From Niabella sp. (GTDB lineage: Bacteria; Bacteroidota; Bacteroidia; Chitinophagales; Chitinophagaceae), in the NCBI GenBank assembly GCA_027493055.1, contig JAPUDO010000120.1, positions 81,910 through 145,909 of the forward strand: a stretch of DNA of 64,000 nucleotides, written 5' to 3'. Within the stretch, counting starts at the first letter, position 1, and every line of letters begins with the position of its first letter. This document shows positions 8,304 to 16,293 of the stretch, piece after piece. The position numbers were made by a program, and so were the translations under genes. The notes beneath the pieces are model-generated. The model was not told the origin of the DNA. It saw nothing but the letters and a program-made list of their open reading frames with translations, and ran no database searches.

Positions 8304-9419
8304 ATGATGTTTTTGCAACAGGAAATTTTAGACAATACGGTACAAACTTATTTGATTGTAGCCGGTACTATACTGGTAGTCTTTTTATTTAAAAAATATA
8401 TAGCTCATTATGTTGCTTCTTTTTTCTTTTTTATTTTAAAAAAAAGATATAAGAACATTGACAGCGTCTCTTTTGAAGGTCTTATTGCAAAACCGCTGGG
8501 GTTGTTTATTGCTACTTTTATAACTGTTATTGCCTTAGACAAACTTAATTTCCCCCAGGCAATGGATTTTAATATCTACCGGCTGAAACTGCAGGAGCTG
8601 CTGCGCATGACCGGCTCCGCTCTTATTATCATTACGTTTTTCCGGTTTTTAATTAAGTTGGTAGATTTTGCAATTCTTTTAATTAAGGAACGGTACATAC
8701 AACAAGGCGATAATGCCAACCACCAGCTGGTATTTTTCTTTAAAGATTTTATAAAAGTGGTGATTGGCATTATAGGAGCATTGCTGCTTTTAAAATATAC
8801 TTTTAATTATGATATTAAAGGGTTGGTTACAGGGCTTAGCATTGTAGGCGCAGCCGTTGCATTGGCATTGAAGGAAAGCCTTGAAAACCTGATAGCTTCT
8901 TTCATCATATTTTTTGATAAACCTTTTCAAACCGGCGATGCAGTAAAAGGAGGCAATTTTAGCGGCGTAGTGGAAAAAATAGGACTGCGCAGCACCCGCA
9001 TACGCACCGATGCCAAAACATACGTAACAGTGCCTAATAAACAAATGGTGGACAGTGTGCTGGATAACCTGAGCAATAGAACTCAACGCCGTGCCGACCT
9101 TCGACTGGAAATAGGTGTGGACACACCACCGCAAAAGGTAAGAGCACTGCTCGATGGTATAAAAAAAATATTATCTGTTCCTGAAATTCTGAACTTCAAC
9201 CTGAATCTGACCGATATTATGCCGAATGCGCTGGTAATAACAGCCGACTATTACACTGCTCCCGATAATATAAAAGCGTTTAATAACACCAGGCAAAAAG
9301 TAAACCTCGAGATAATGCAACTGATGGAAACCCTGGGTGTGGATCTGTCCGGAAAATCAACCAATATCAGTATTGTAAGCGGGGAGCCCACTACAACTAC
9401 TTCGCAGCAGCCACAATAG
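8304..9419 (+). CDS. Small-conductance mechanosensitive channel (MscS family)
   Basis: The 371-residue protein has four or five hydrophobic segments in residues 1-170. The pore-lining MscS signature helix is around residues 170-200 (GLVTGLSIVGAAVALALKES), rich in Gly and Ala, then FFDKPFQTGDAV and the beta domain. The VPNKQMVDSVLDNLS stretch after residue 250 is typical of the family. It would open under membrane tension to release solutes during osmotic downshock. It is divergent from the AraC-type gene. Its 3' end overlaps the convergent thioredoxin-like gene by 23 bp. The ATG at 8304 is followed directly by a second ATG, which could also serve. Confidence 0.92.
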   Translation: MMFLQQEILDNTVQTYLIVAGTILVVFLFKKYIAHYVASFFFFILKKRYKNIDSVSFEGLIAKPLGLFIATFITVIALDKLNFPQAMDFNIYRLKLQELLRMTGSALIIITFFRFLIKLVDFAILLIKERYIQQGDNANHQLVFFFKDFIKVVIGIIGALLLLKYTFNYDIKGLVTGLSIVGAAVALALKESLENLIASFIIFFDKPFQTGDAVKGGNFSGVVEKIGLRSTRIRTDAKTYVTVPNKQMVDSVLDNLSNRTQRRADLRLEIGVDTPPQKVRALLDGIKKILSVPEILNFNLNLTDIMPNALVITADYYTAPDNIKAFNNTRQKVNLEIMQLMETLGVDLSGKSTNISIVSGEPTTTTSQQPQ

Positions 9420-9912
9420 CGGCCAGCTCTTCATCAAACCGGCCTGTAACACCATATTCTACCACGCGGCCCAGCTCTTTGCCATTTTTAAGCACAATAA
9501 TAGTGGGTACATGTGCAATAGCCAGGTTAGCAGCGAAATGCGCATCATCTTTTTTAGTCCTGTCCAAACCAAATAAGGTGATCCGCTTTTTATCAAAACC
9601 GGCTTGAGCTGCAATTTTGTAAAAACGGGGAATTACATAATGCGAGTCAGCGCACCAGGTTCCAAAAAAAATAAGAAATGTAACGCTGTCTTTTGTTTCA
9701 GAAAAACGCTTTATAATTGCTTCACCAGGAGTATAAGCACGCTCGTGCTCAGCAAACCAATTATAATTAACCGTGTCTGCAAGTAAAATACTGTCGGTTA
9801 CAAAACCTTTCAGCAGGTTTTTGCCCGTGCGGTCTTTAACGGTTTCATATTGTTGTGCGTGGGTAAAAAAGAAGAGCGTTACCAGGATAAAGGTAAAAAA
9901 TGTGTGCTTCAT
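9397..9912 (-). CDS. Exported thioredoxin-like protein
   Basis: This 171-residue protein has a signal peptide (to about residue 19, THA-Q), so it acts in the periplasm. The thioredoxin fold is marked by FFGTWCADSHYVIPRF (residues about 83-98) and a later cis-proline segment, AHVPTIIVLKNGKE. The active site reads WCADS rather than WCxxC: only the first cysteine is kept, so it is unlikely to be a normal dithiol oxidoreductase and may work as a monothiol reductase or a binding protein. The stop codon lies inside the 3' end of the convergent MscS gene. The start is ATG at 9912. Confidence 0.85.
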   Translation of the reverse strand: MKHTFFTFILVTLFFFTHAQQYETVKDRTGKNLLKGFVTDSILLADTVNYNWFAEHERAYTPGEAIIKRFSETKDSVTFLIFFGTWCADSHYVIPRFYKIAAQAGFDKKRITLFGLDRTKKDDAHFAANLAIAHVPTIIVLKNGKELGRVVEYGVTGRFDEELAAIVAAAK

Positions 9913-10117
9913 CTATAATTGTTAATTGAATGCGATAAAAGTACAATGCATTCATCATCCGGCAAAAAATGCGGTAGTTATAAGGAAAGCCGGGAAGTCA
10001 GAAGACCGAGGTCAGAAGTTGAGAAGAAACCAGCCTTCAGCATTTTGCTTTCAGCTTTGTGCCCCGAAAGTTGGGGAATTTTAATCTCTGCTACTTTCAG
10101 AATACCATGTGGAGGCA

Positions 10118-11056
10118 TCACAGCGTTGCCTTTAACTCTAAAAAGAATGCTTTTATTTTTTCAAGCGATTGTACGGCGGCTAACCTTTCACCGGCATTTT
10201 TATTATTCTTCAGATATTCCCGCGCGCCTTCAATGGTAAATTTTCTCCGGCGCAGCAAATCGTATATCAGGTAAAGATTTTTTACATCGACAGGCCGGAA
10301 AAACCGGTCGCCTTTCCCGTTTTTTTTGGGTTTTAAAATATCAAACTCACTTTCCCAGTAGCGTATCAGCGAATGGTTTTCTTTAAACATGGTAGTAACT
10401 TCTCCCATGCTGTAGTATTGCTTCGAAAATAATACTTCATCATCCGGCATCTCTATCATACCTGCAGCAATAGTATGCTCTTTTACCGATTTCCGCCCCC
10501 TTGTGCTCCTGCGTTCAAACAACCGGTCCGGGTCTGTAACAGGTATTTTTCCGGTAAACTCCTGCTGATCTGTTTCATCTGCATCAGACACCACTTCTTC
10601 CGAAATAAATGTCTGATTATCAATCTCTTTTATTTCAGAGCCCTGCTTTTTCACTGTTTCTTTCGGAAACGCTTCAACAATCTCTGCTCCTGCATCCTCA
10701 CTGGCAGATACCTTTCCGGTAAAATCCGGCTGATCTGTTTCATCTGTATCAGACACCTCTTCTTCTGAAATAAACGATTTATCCTCAGCTACTTTTATTT
10801 CAAGATCCTGCTTTTTCACTGTTTCTTCCTGAAATGCTTCGACAGTTCCTGCATCTGCACTCTCAACAGGTGGCTCTTTTTCCTGATCCCCGCTCACCTT
10901 TGCAGGAGGAACAGCTTCAACAGGGCTTTCCTCCATCACTTCTATCTGTGCAGGAGGCTTCAACGAGTGCTTTCTGGGCTTAGGAAGTGGATCTACTTTC
11001 TCCACCTCATCAAAAAAGGAGAACGCACCCTGATTTTGTGAAGGAGTCTTAGCCAT
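10118..11056 (-). CDS. MerR-family regulator with a long acidic, repeated N-terminus
   Basis: The last ~110 residues of this 312-residue protein form a MerR-type winged helix (YYSMGEVTTMFKENHSLIRYWE and then FRPVDVKNLYLIYDLL), as found in the Bacteroidota MerR regulators that usually contain only about 110-130 residues. The N-terminal 190 residues are a disordered, Glu/Asp-rich extension. Within it a unit of about 51 residues occurs twice in tandem, marked by VEAF-x-x-ETVKKQ, FISEEEVSD-x-DETDQ and FTGK. The repeat is also visible in the DNA (about 10540-10860). The extension may mediate protein contacts or keep the regulator soluble; no effector-binding domain is seen. It is a stand-alone gene with ATG at 11056. 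Confidence 0.85.
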   Translation of the reverse strand: MAKTPSQNQGAFSFFDEVEKVDPLPKPRKHSLKPPAQIEVMEESPVEAVPPAKVSGDQEKEPPVESADAGTVEAFQEETVKKQDLEIKVAEDKSFISEEEVSDTDETDQPDFTGKVSASEDAGAEIVEAFPKETVKKQGSEIKEIDNQTFISEEVVSDADETDQQEFTGKIPVTDPDRLFERRSTRGRKSVKEHTIAAGMIEMPDDEVLFSKQYYSMGEVTTMFKENHSLIRYWESEFDILKPKKNGKGDRFFRPVDVKNLYLIYDLLRRRKFTIEGAREYLKNNKNAGERLAAVQSLEKIKAFFLELKATL

Positions 11057-11378
11057 AATTACAAATCTACTGATATTAGATAATTGAAAATGTTAATCAC
11101 ACCCGTTTTAAAATATAAAACGCTATAAGTTCCAGGATATTTTATTCAGCCCTCCCTTCATTTTTGGTATAAGAGGGAGCGTGTGAGAAGGAAATAATGT
11201 TGTAACACCATTCAAAAAGGCCTTTTTTATACAATATTTTCACGTTGGGTATAATGCTTTATATCCCCTGAATCCCTTACCTGTACAATATTTCAGTAAA
11301 TAAATACCGTTTGAAAATAAAATGAATGGCATTAAGTTGGTTTTAAAACAGAAAGAATTGCAGCTACTTTTGTGTAAC

Positions 11379-11503
11379 AATAACACAAAGAGTTATTTCA
11401 AAGAGAAGAAAGGAAAGTGAGAAGGAATACAAAGTTTTTAAGTTTTTTTCATATGGCAAGCAATCGTTAGAGGTCAGTCCGTTTCTACGGAAGGACCTTT
11501 TTT
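11379..11503 (+). ncRNA. Candidate small RNA, copy 1 of a three-copy family
   Basis: A -7 element TACTTTTG (11365-11372) is followed by about 125 nt without a credible long reading frame, ending in a strong intrinsic terminator. Its stem is GGTC (11472-11475)/GACC (11494-11497) plus TCCGT/ACGGA with a TTCT loop, then six T. The 5' end is my estimate, 7 nt after the -7 element. Just before the terminator lies CATATGGCAAGCAATCGTTAG, identical or nearly so in all three copies; read as protein it would be the five-residue peptide MASNR. Over the -7 element lies an inverted repeat, TTTGTGT/ACACAAA (11369-11389), shared with copy 3. No known RNA family is recognised. Confidence 0.55.
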
Positions 11504-11529
11504 ATTTAGTGTCATGGAATTGGCTGACA

Positions 11530-11557
11530 TAAAAAAATCCGGGAGGAAACCCGGATT
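11530..11557 (-). terminator. Orphan intrinsic terminator on the minus strand
   Basis: AATCCGGG (11536-11543) and CCCGGATT (11550-11557) form an 8-bp stem with a 6-nt loop. On the minus strand it is followed by a run of T (complement of the A-run at 11530-11537). No minus-strand protein gene lies close upstream; the nearest is the lipoprotein gene ending at 12513, which has its own terminator at 12456-12485. It may end an unseen antisense or small transcript, or be a leftover of a lost gene. Confidence 0.55.
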
Positions 11558-11934
11558 AACAATTTAAAAAACACAAGGCTTGCAATCGTTAGAGGCAATC
11601 AATTAGAGGTCATTTTTAAACACTGGCTACGCTTAGCTGATGTTTGCTATACTTCAAACCTGTTTTTTTGACGTATAGGGACGCTAAGGTATAATTATTT
11701 TCTATACGGCCTTAACTTTTTCTTAATTTTTTTTACAAATTTTTTAAACCCGGTAGAAAAATACTTGTTTCAGATCAATAAACAGGGAAGATCGATAGGT
11801 CTTGGGCATAAATATCAATATCCCGTGAAACACAATATGGTGTTGAATTTTTAGCATTTTATTCGGCCTTGGGGCGAAAAAATTAACATTAAGTTATTAT
11901 TCCTTTGTTTTTATCCGTTTTATCTTTGCACCAG

Positions 11935-12027
11935 AAAGCGAAAGCTATCAAAAATAGATTATAAGTTTTTTTTCATATGGCAAGCAATCGTTAGGGGTCA
12001 GTCCGTTTCTACGGAGGGACCTTTTTT
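11935..12027 (+). ncRNA. Candidate small RNA, copy 2 of a three-copy family
   Basis: A -7 element TATCTTTG occurs at 11921-11928. The candidate transcript, about 93 nt, ends in the same terminator as copies 1 and 3: GGTC (11996-11999), TCCGT, TTCT, ACGGA, GACC (12018-12021), then six T. The block from AAGTTTTTTT through the MASNR-like codons to the terminator is nearly identical to the other copies. The 5' half is different: it is shorter and lacks the TTTGTGT/ACACAAA inverted repeat. This pattern suggests that the 3' module is the conserved, functional part. Confidence 0.55.
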
Positions 12028-12316
12028 ATTTCTGGCCGGGTGGGTTTTGGCCAGGGGATCAGCTTTGAAGAGCCCGTGAAAATCAAAAGATGCCGGACCT
12101 TTAATGCTAACAGCATCATTCAAAAAATAACCATACAAGCTGAATTTTCCGTTTTTAAACCATCTGGAGTAAATATTTTCGCTTGGGCATCTCTTTATCA
12201 ATACCCTAAAACATAGTCCCCTAAAGGATTTCAGAAAATATTATGCGCTTGAAAGTAGTATTTTAAGGATTAAGTTGGATTTATAATTGTACAAATAGCA
12301 ATTATCTTTGTGTAAC

Positions 12317-12447
12317 AATAACACAACGGGGTTATTTTGGAGGTGAAAGAAAAAGAGGAAGTGTGACAAAAAAGATTTTTTAAGTTTTTTCATATGGCAA
12401 GCAATCGTTAGAGGTCAGTCCGTTTCTACGGAAGGACCCTTTTTTTT
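12317..12447 (+). ncRNA. Candidate small RNA, copy 3 of a three-copy family
   Basis: The -7 element TATCTTTG (12303-12310) is overlapped by the TTGTGT/ACACAA inverted repeat (12308-12326) also present in copy 1. The region upstream (TTAAGTTGG about 25 nt before the -7 element, and more weakly back to TTTCAG) also matches copy 1, so promoter and transcript were duplicated together. The transcript ends with the common terminator (GGTC 12413-12416, GACC 12435-12438, then a C and eight T). The 5' end is estimated from the promoter. Confidence 0.55.
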
Positions 12448-12455
12448 GGCCCTAA

Positions 12456-12485
12456 TACAAAAAAAGGATTGCTTTTCAGCAATCC
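12456..12485 (-). terminator. Intrinsic terminator of the lipoprotein gene
   Basis: GGATTGC (12466-12472) and GCAATCC (12479-12485) form a 7-bp stem with a TTTTCA loop. On the minus strand the stem is followed by a run of seven or eight T. It lies 28 bp past the stop codon of the lipoprotein gene at 12513-13592 and abuts, back to back, the terminator of small-RNA copy 3. Confidence 0.8.
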
Positions 12486-12512
12486 CAGGTTCATAGGTTC
12501 CGGCGTACCGCT

Positions 12513-13592
12513 TTATTTGGTACTCATCTGGTTAATAAGGCTTAACAGCTGGCTTTCAGATACTTCAGTCATATTGAACGTGAACCCTGCATAAGTTTTT
12601 CCGGCATCGGGAGCAGGTATGGTTACATCCCTCATTTCTGCATAAAGCTTTCCATTTTTAGCGCTGAGCGCCAGGAACGTTCCCTCCTGTCCTACCGGGA
12701 TGGAGTTTTGATAGCTTAACAACCCTTCCTTACCCGCAGCCGGGGAAAAAATAACGTTATAAAGTTTTACTAATGTATTGGTATGCTTTGTTTTAAAGAA
12801 TAACAGGCTGGGGTCTGAGCTGGAATAGTTGTTACCTGTTTCGGTATTGAATTTATCGCCAAAATATCCAAGAACAGTTGTTTTAGGGCGGGGATCGTTA
12901 TATAAAGCATCGCAGTTTCTCCATTGGCCTAACGCGTCCAGGGGAAAAATAGTTGTTGCCGGGGAAGCCGCTCCAAAACCAGAAATCTGATCCCATACAA
13001 TGCCTCTTCTTACGTTTACCTGGCTGGTTACAGAAACGCTGATGTTTTCATGATTGTAGCCGCTTAAGGTATAGCTGATGGTACTGTCTCCGTCCCACAT
13101 AGGCACTTCTCTTTGCTGGCCATTTGCCCCGGCTCCTATAGGAACAACAACGCTTGGCGGCTTCGCCCCGTTTAAAACCAGCTGATTATTGTTTTGTTCG
13201 GCCTTTACAATTATTTCGCCAAAAGACTGGAGCATTTCTCCTCCCGAAGTAAGGGTAGGCTTATCGGCCAGAATCATATCAGAAGCGTCTAAAATATCCC
13301 TTGCGGAAACAGAAACATTCCCGGAGATAACAACGCCTCCACTGGTTTTAAAAGCATTGGCAGGGAAAGTGATTTTTGTGCCACTGCTTAAAGTAATGGT
13401 TGCTCCTGCCGCAGCATCTACTGTAAATTTTTCATCTTTAGGTGCATGCCTGGCAAAAAAAGCATCCATCAATTGTGTGGAGGCTTTATCATCTGCTTCC
13501 GGAACGTTAACAGAATTATCATTTTTTTTACAGGAGCTGACAGTAATGGCAGCAATGGCAATAGCGGCAGTTAATAAGAATGTCTTTTTCAT
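12513..13592 (-). CDS. Lipoprotein with an N-terminal ZU5-like beta domain, probable member of the CHAT/ECF regulon
   Basis: The 359-residue protein begins with a lipoprotein signal (hydrophobic stretch to VSSC, Cys at about residue 21). Residues of about 55-115 (ITLSSGTKITFPANAFKTSGG and then GNVSVSARDILDASDM) match the ZU5-like opening found in many Chitinophagaceae lipoproteins. The remainder is beta-rich and unrecognised. It lies 85 bp downstream of the CHAT gene in the same direction but has its own copy of the GGGGTAACAA-N14-GATATAC element at 13632-13662, so it is probably controlled with that operon rather than by simple read-through. The start is ATG at 13592. It is an envelope protein of unknown biochemical role, possibly a sensor, substrate or ligand-binding partner of the CHAT system. 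Confidence 0.75.
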   Translation of the reverse strand: MKKTFLLTAAIAIAAITVSSCKKNDNSVNVPEADDKASTQLMDAFFARHAPKDEKFTVDAAAGATITLSSGTKITFPANAFKTSGGVVISGNVSVSARDILDASDMILADKPTLTSGGEMLQSFGEIIVKAEQNNNQLVLNGAKPPSVVVPIGAGANGQQREVPMWDGDSTISYTLSGYNHENISVSVTSQVNVRRGIVWDQISGFGAASPATTIFPLDALGQWRNCDALYNDPRPKTTVLGYFGDKFNTETGNNYSSSDPSLLFFKTKHTNTLVKLYNVIFSPAAGKEGLLSYQNSIPVGQEGTFLALSAKNGKLYAEMRDVTIPAPDAGKTYAGFTFNMTEVSESQLLSLINQMSTK

Positions 13593-13631
13593 AACTATGG
13601 GTTTTAAATTGTTTTAAATGTTTGTTTACAG

Positions 13632-13662
13632 GTATATCAGCACCTGGAACAATTGTTACCCC
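13632..13662 (-). promoter_or_regulatory. Predicted ECF-type promoter of the lipoprotein gene
   Basis: On the minus strand the sequence reads GGGGTAACAA, 14 nt, GATATAC. The same two blocks with the same spacing lie in front of the PKD-CHAT operon (18260-18290). The distance between blocks fits the -35/-10 spacing of ECF sigma factors, and GTAAC resembles ECF -35 cores. A start of transcription about 7 nt past the second block would leave a leader of some 30 nt before the ATG at 13592. Assignment to the ECF factor at 18394 is inference from proximity. Confidence 0.65.
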
Positions 13663-13677
13663 TTAGTTGAAAATTTT

Positions 13678-16293
13678 TTATCGCTTTTTTAAAATGACAG
13701 CAACCGCTGCTGCTGCAGCTATCAGCAAACCAATACACACGTAAATAAAAAAGGAGCTACCTGCCGGCTTAACAGATACGGGAAGGTTGTTTCCCTGGTA
13801 ATAAATGGCAGCCCAAAGCCATGGATTTTGATCGGCGGCGGATGTTTTCTCCCCAAAATATATTGCCCTGGCTTGTTGTAATGCTTTAGCCGGCTCTTTC
13901 ACCCGGATCAGCTCCTTATAAAAATTTTTCAGAAGTGCGGTGGTGGTGGCATCATCTACCTGCCAGCGGGCAGAAAGCACGCCTCCCACTCCTTTGCCTA
14001 TAAAAGTGCGCCCCAGGCTTAGCATTCCCTCCTGGTGCAGGGATGCCCCTTTGCCGGTTTCGCAGGCCGCCAGCACTACTAACGGACATTTGGAGCGGCT
14101 GTATTGCATCTGTCCCAGGTATAATTTATTTTGCAGCACAATAAAGGGCTGCGCGCTGCTGTCATCAGCAACAGCATGGGAAGATAAATGGACGATATTG
14201 TTCTCATTTAATTCTTTATAGAAAATATGATCGGTTGCAGTGGCAGCGTTGTACCTTTTGCAGTTGAACAATTTTTTTAAAAATGAGGCTTCCTCTTTTG
14301 CCGAAGGCAATGCCGGAAACCCTAAATGCTTCTGCTCAAAACTAAAAACAGCCATTCCTGCAGCTTCCTTATATTTCGCATTATTCAACAGTTGTAATAA
14401 AGAGAACTGGTAGCTTATTGCATTGGCAGCACCAAAGTATTGAGGTTTTTGCCCGCTATAGGAAAGCGCTTCAAACGGTAAAAGATGCAACGCGCCAGCA
14501 GGTGAAATAATGTACGCCGATGCCCGGGAAGACGCATCTGGTAAATATTTTTTTAAAAGAGCTGCAGCAGACTGGTAATATCCGGGAGGGTTATTATTGA
14601 AAGCGCCCGGACCGTTATAGAAATAAGTATTTACAAAATGATTAATGCCCTGGAAAGAGGCCGGAGCTTCTGCCACGTGACTTACAGACGAAGAACTTAT
14701 ATGCACCATGTAAAAAGCAGTATCGGAGCAATAATAGCTTACTATATTGCTATGCCGTCGAGCATCATTCAGCCATGCCAGGAACTTATCGTACCTCGGG
14801 GCCGATAATTGTTCTTCATAATTGCTTTTGGTTAAGCTTAGCTGGTATTCTTTTTCTGCTATACGTGCTCTTATGGCCTCCTGCTCCTGTGGTATGGCTG
14901 CCTGTGCCAGCAATAAATAATCGTTACGCAGTTCATCAAAAGCTGGCGCTGCAACACCTGTATCTGCTTGCAGGCGCTGGCTGCGCTGCTGGTTGTACAT
15001 CAGTTTCCGGCCCTTTGACAGTTCTGCAAGCCATACTGCTTTTAGTAAATACGTTTCCTCTTTGGTATGGTTGTACATGGCATGGTGCCAGGCTATGCCT
15101 TTTTCTGTAAGCAATTCGTTTGAATAAATACTGCTGTTGCTATACATCCAGGCATCTATTAACTGCTGGGTGTAGTAATCATTTAAAACAGCCTGTGTGT
15201 ACCAAAAGGAGGTACTATCTGCCTGATCTGTTTTTTCAAAAACCTGTGCCAGGCCAAACATGGAAGTGGTTACCGTAAAATCGGGGTATAAACCAATGCT
15301 ATCGCGCTGGAAAAAGGATAATGCTTTATTATACCATAATAAGCTTTCTTCCGGACTGCCTTTTAAAAAATAGTTATTCCCTAATGCGTTAGCCAGGCGG
15401 GCTTTTTCTCTTGGCGAAACAAAAGATCCTAAATCCCAGGCATCATGAAGACAGGCTATTGCCGGGCCGGGTTTATGCTCTGCATTAAGAATACGGGCTT
15501 TATTTGCAAGCGATGTAACCTGCCAGGCTATATTATCGTCAGCCGTCATTTTTTTAAGCAACGCCTTATCGTTCCAGTATTTTGCACTATCTGTTTGTGC
15601 TGTTTCCAGGTAAGCCTCTGTTTTGAGATTATATAGCTGGATCGCGGCCCGGCCGTTCCCGGTTCTGATAGCTTCAAGCCCTTTTCCTGTAATGACCTGT
15701 ACCATTGCATAGTCCTGCATGTAAAAATAAGTGGTGGCAAGGTTGGCATATAACCCCGGCAGCATTCCTTCCCTGCCATTTTCTGTTGCAGACCGGATGG
15801 CTGTTTGCTGTATAATAACGGCTTTGGTGAAATCTCCTGTGCGGGTATAATTATTTCCCAGGGGTTTACATACATACTCTTCAAATGCCCATTCACCTGC
15901 CAGTACTTTGTCGTTTTTATTTTCCTGGTAAAAACCCAATGCTTTCTCATACCACCGGGTAGAAGACTTTACCTGCCCGCTTTGTAAAAGATGGTAAGCG
16001 ATGTTGGTAAGCAGATTATAATACGCTATTTTTTCATCGGGGTCTTTTGGCTGCCGCCAGATATTATCCAGTACAGAATCTGCCTTAGCGGCAAGCACGG
16101 GCGTTTCATCTATCCTGTCGAACAGATAATTGATATATCCCGATAAAGAATCTTTCTTTTTAAAATGGCTATACTCCTGCGATAACTTTTGCTGCGGAGC
16201 AATAGCATTGACAAACAACAGCACAATTGCTGCCAGCAATACAATAAAAAACGGTATTTTAAAATAGTCGGGAGCTTTAGTTACAAACGCCAT
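13678..16293 (-). CDS. Membrane-anchored TPR-CHAT protease
   Basis: This 871-residue protein has a membrane helix at about residues 13-30, TPR repeats over roughly 60-400, a CHAT (separase-like caspase) domain over roughly 540-835 and a second membrane helix at about 848-867 followed by KKR. The catalytic dyad is intact: His706 in HLSSHA and Cys744 in LAACETGKG. By the positive-inside rule both ends face the cytoplasm, placing the TPR and protease domains in the periplasm. This is unusual, because best-known CHAT proteases are cytoplasmic. The gene overlaps the PKD-protein gene upstream by 13 bp, so the two are translated as a pair. The divergent sigma/anti-sigma genes suggest that it acts in, or is controlled by, envelope signalling; cleavage of the anti-sigma factor is one testable idea. 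The start is ATG at 16293. Confidence 0.9.
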   Translation of the reverse strand: MAFVTKAPDYFKIPFFIVLLAAIVLLFVNAIAPQQKLSQEYSHFKKKDSLSGYINYLFDRIDETPVLAAKADSVLDNIWRQPKDPDEKIAYYNLLTNIAYHLLQSGQVKSSTRWYEKALGFYQENKNDKVLAGEWAFEEYVCKPLGNNYTRTGDFTKAVIIQQTAIRSATENGREGMLPGLYANLATTYFYMQDYAMVQVITGKGLEAIRTGNGRAAIQLYNLKTEAYLETAQTDSAKYWNDKALLKKMTADDNIAWQVTSLANKARILNAEHKPGPAIACLHDAWDLGSFVSPREKARLANALGNNYFLKGSPEESLLWYNKALSFFQRDSIGLYPDFTVTTSMFGLAQVFEKTDQADSTSFWYTQAVLNDYYTQQLIDAWMYSNSSIYSNELLTEKGIAWHHAMYNHTKEETYLLKAVWLAELSKGRKLMYNQQRSQRLQADTGVAAPAFDELRNDYLLLAQAAIPQEQEAIRARIAEKEYQLSLTKSNYEEQLSAPRYDKFLAWLNDARRHSNIVSYYCSDTAFYMVHISSSSVSHVAEAPASFQGINHFVNTYFYNGPGAFNNNPPGYYQSAAALLKKYLPDASSRASAYIISPAGALHLLPFEALSYSGQKPQYFGAANAISYQFSLLQLLNNAKYKEAAGMAVFSFEQKHLGFPALPSAKEEASFLKKLFNCKRYNAATATDHIFYKELNENNIVHLSSHAVADDSSAQPFIVLQNKLYLGQMQYSRSKCPLVVLAACETGKGASLHQEGMLSLGRTFIGKGVGGVLSARWQVDDATTTALLKNFYKELIRVKEPAKALQQARAIYFGEKTSAADQNPWLWAAIYYQGNNLPVSVKPAGSSFFIYVCIGLLIAAAAAVAVILKKR

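Noticed and set aside
11998-12201. A 67-codon frame on the minus strand overlapping the second small-RNA copy
   Set aside because: It runs through the terminator hairpin, has no family likeness and no promoter. It is better explained as a chance frame opposite the RNA.
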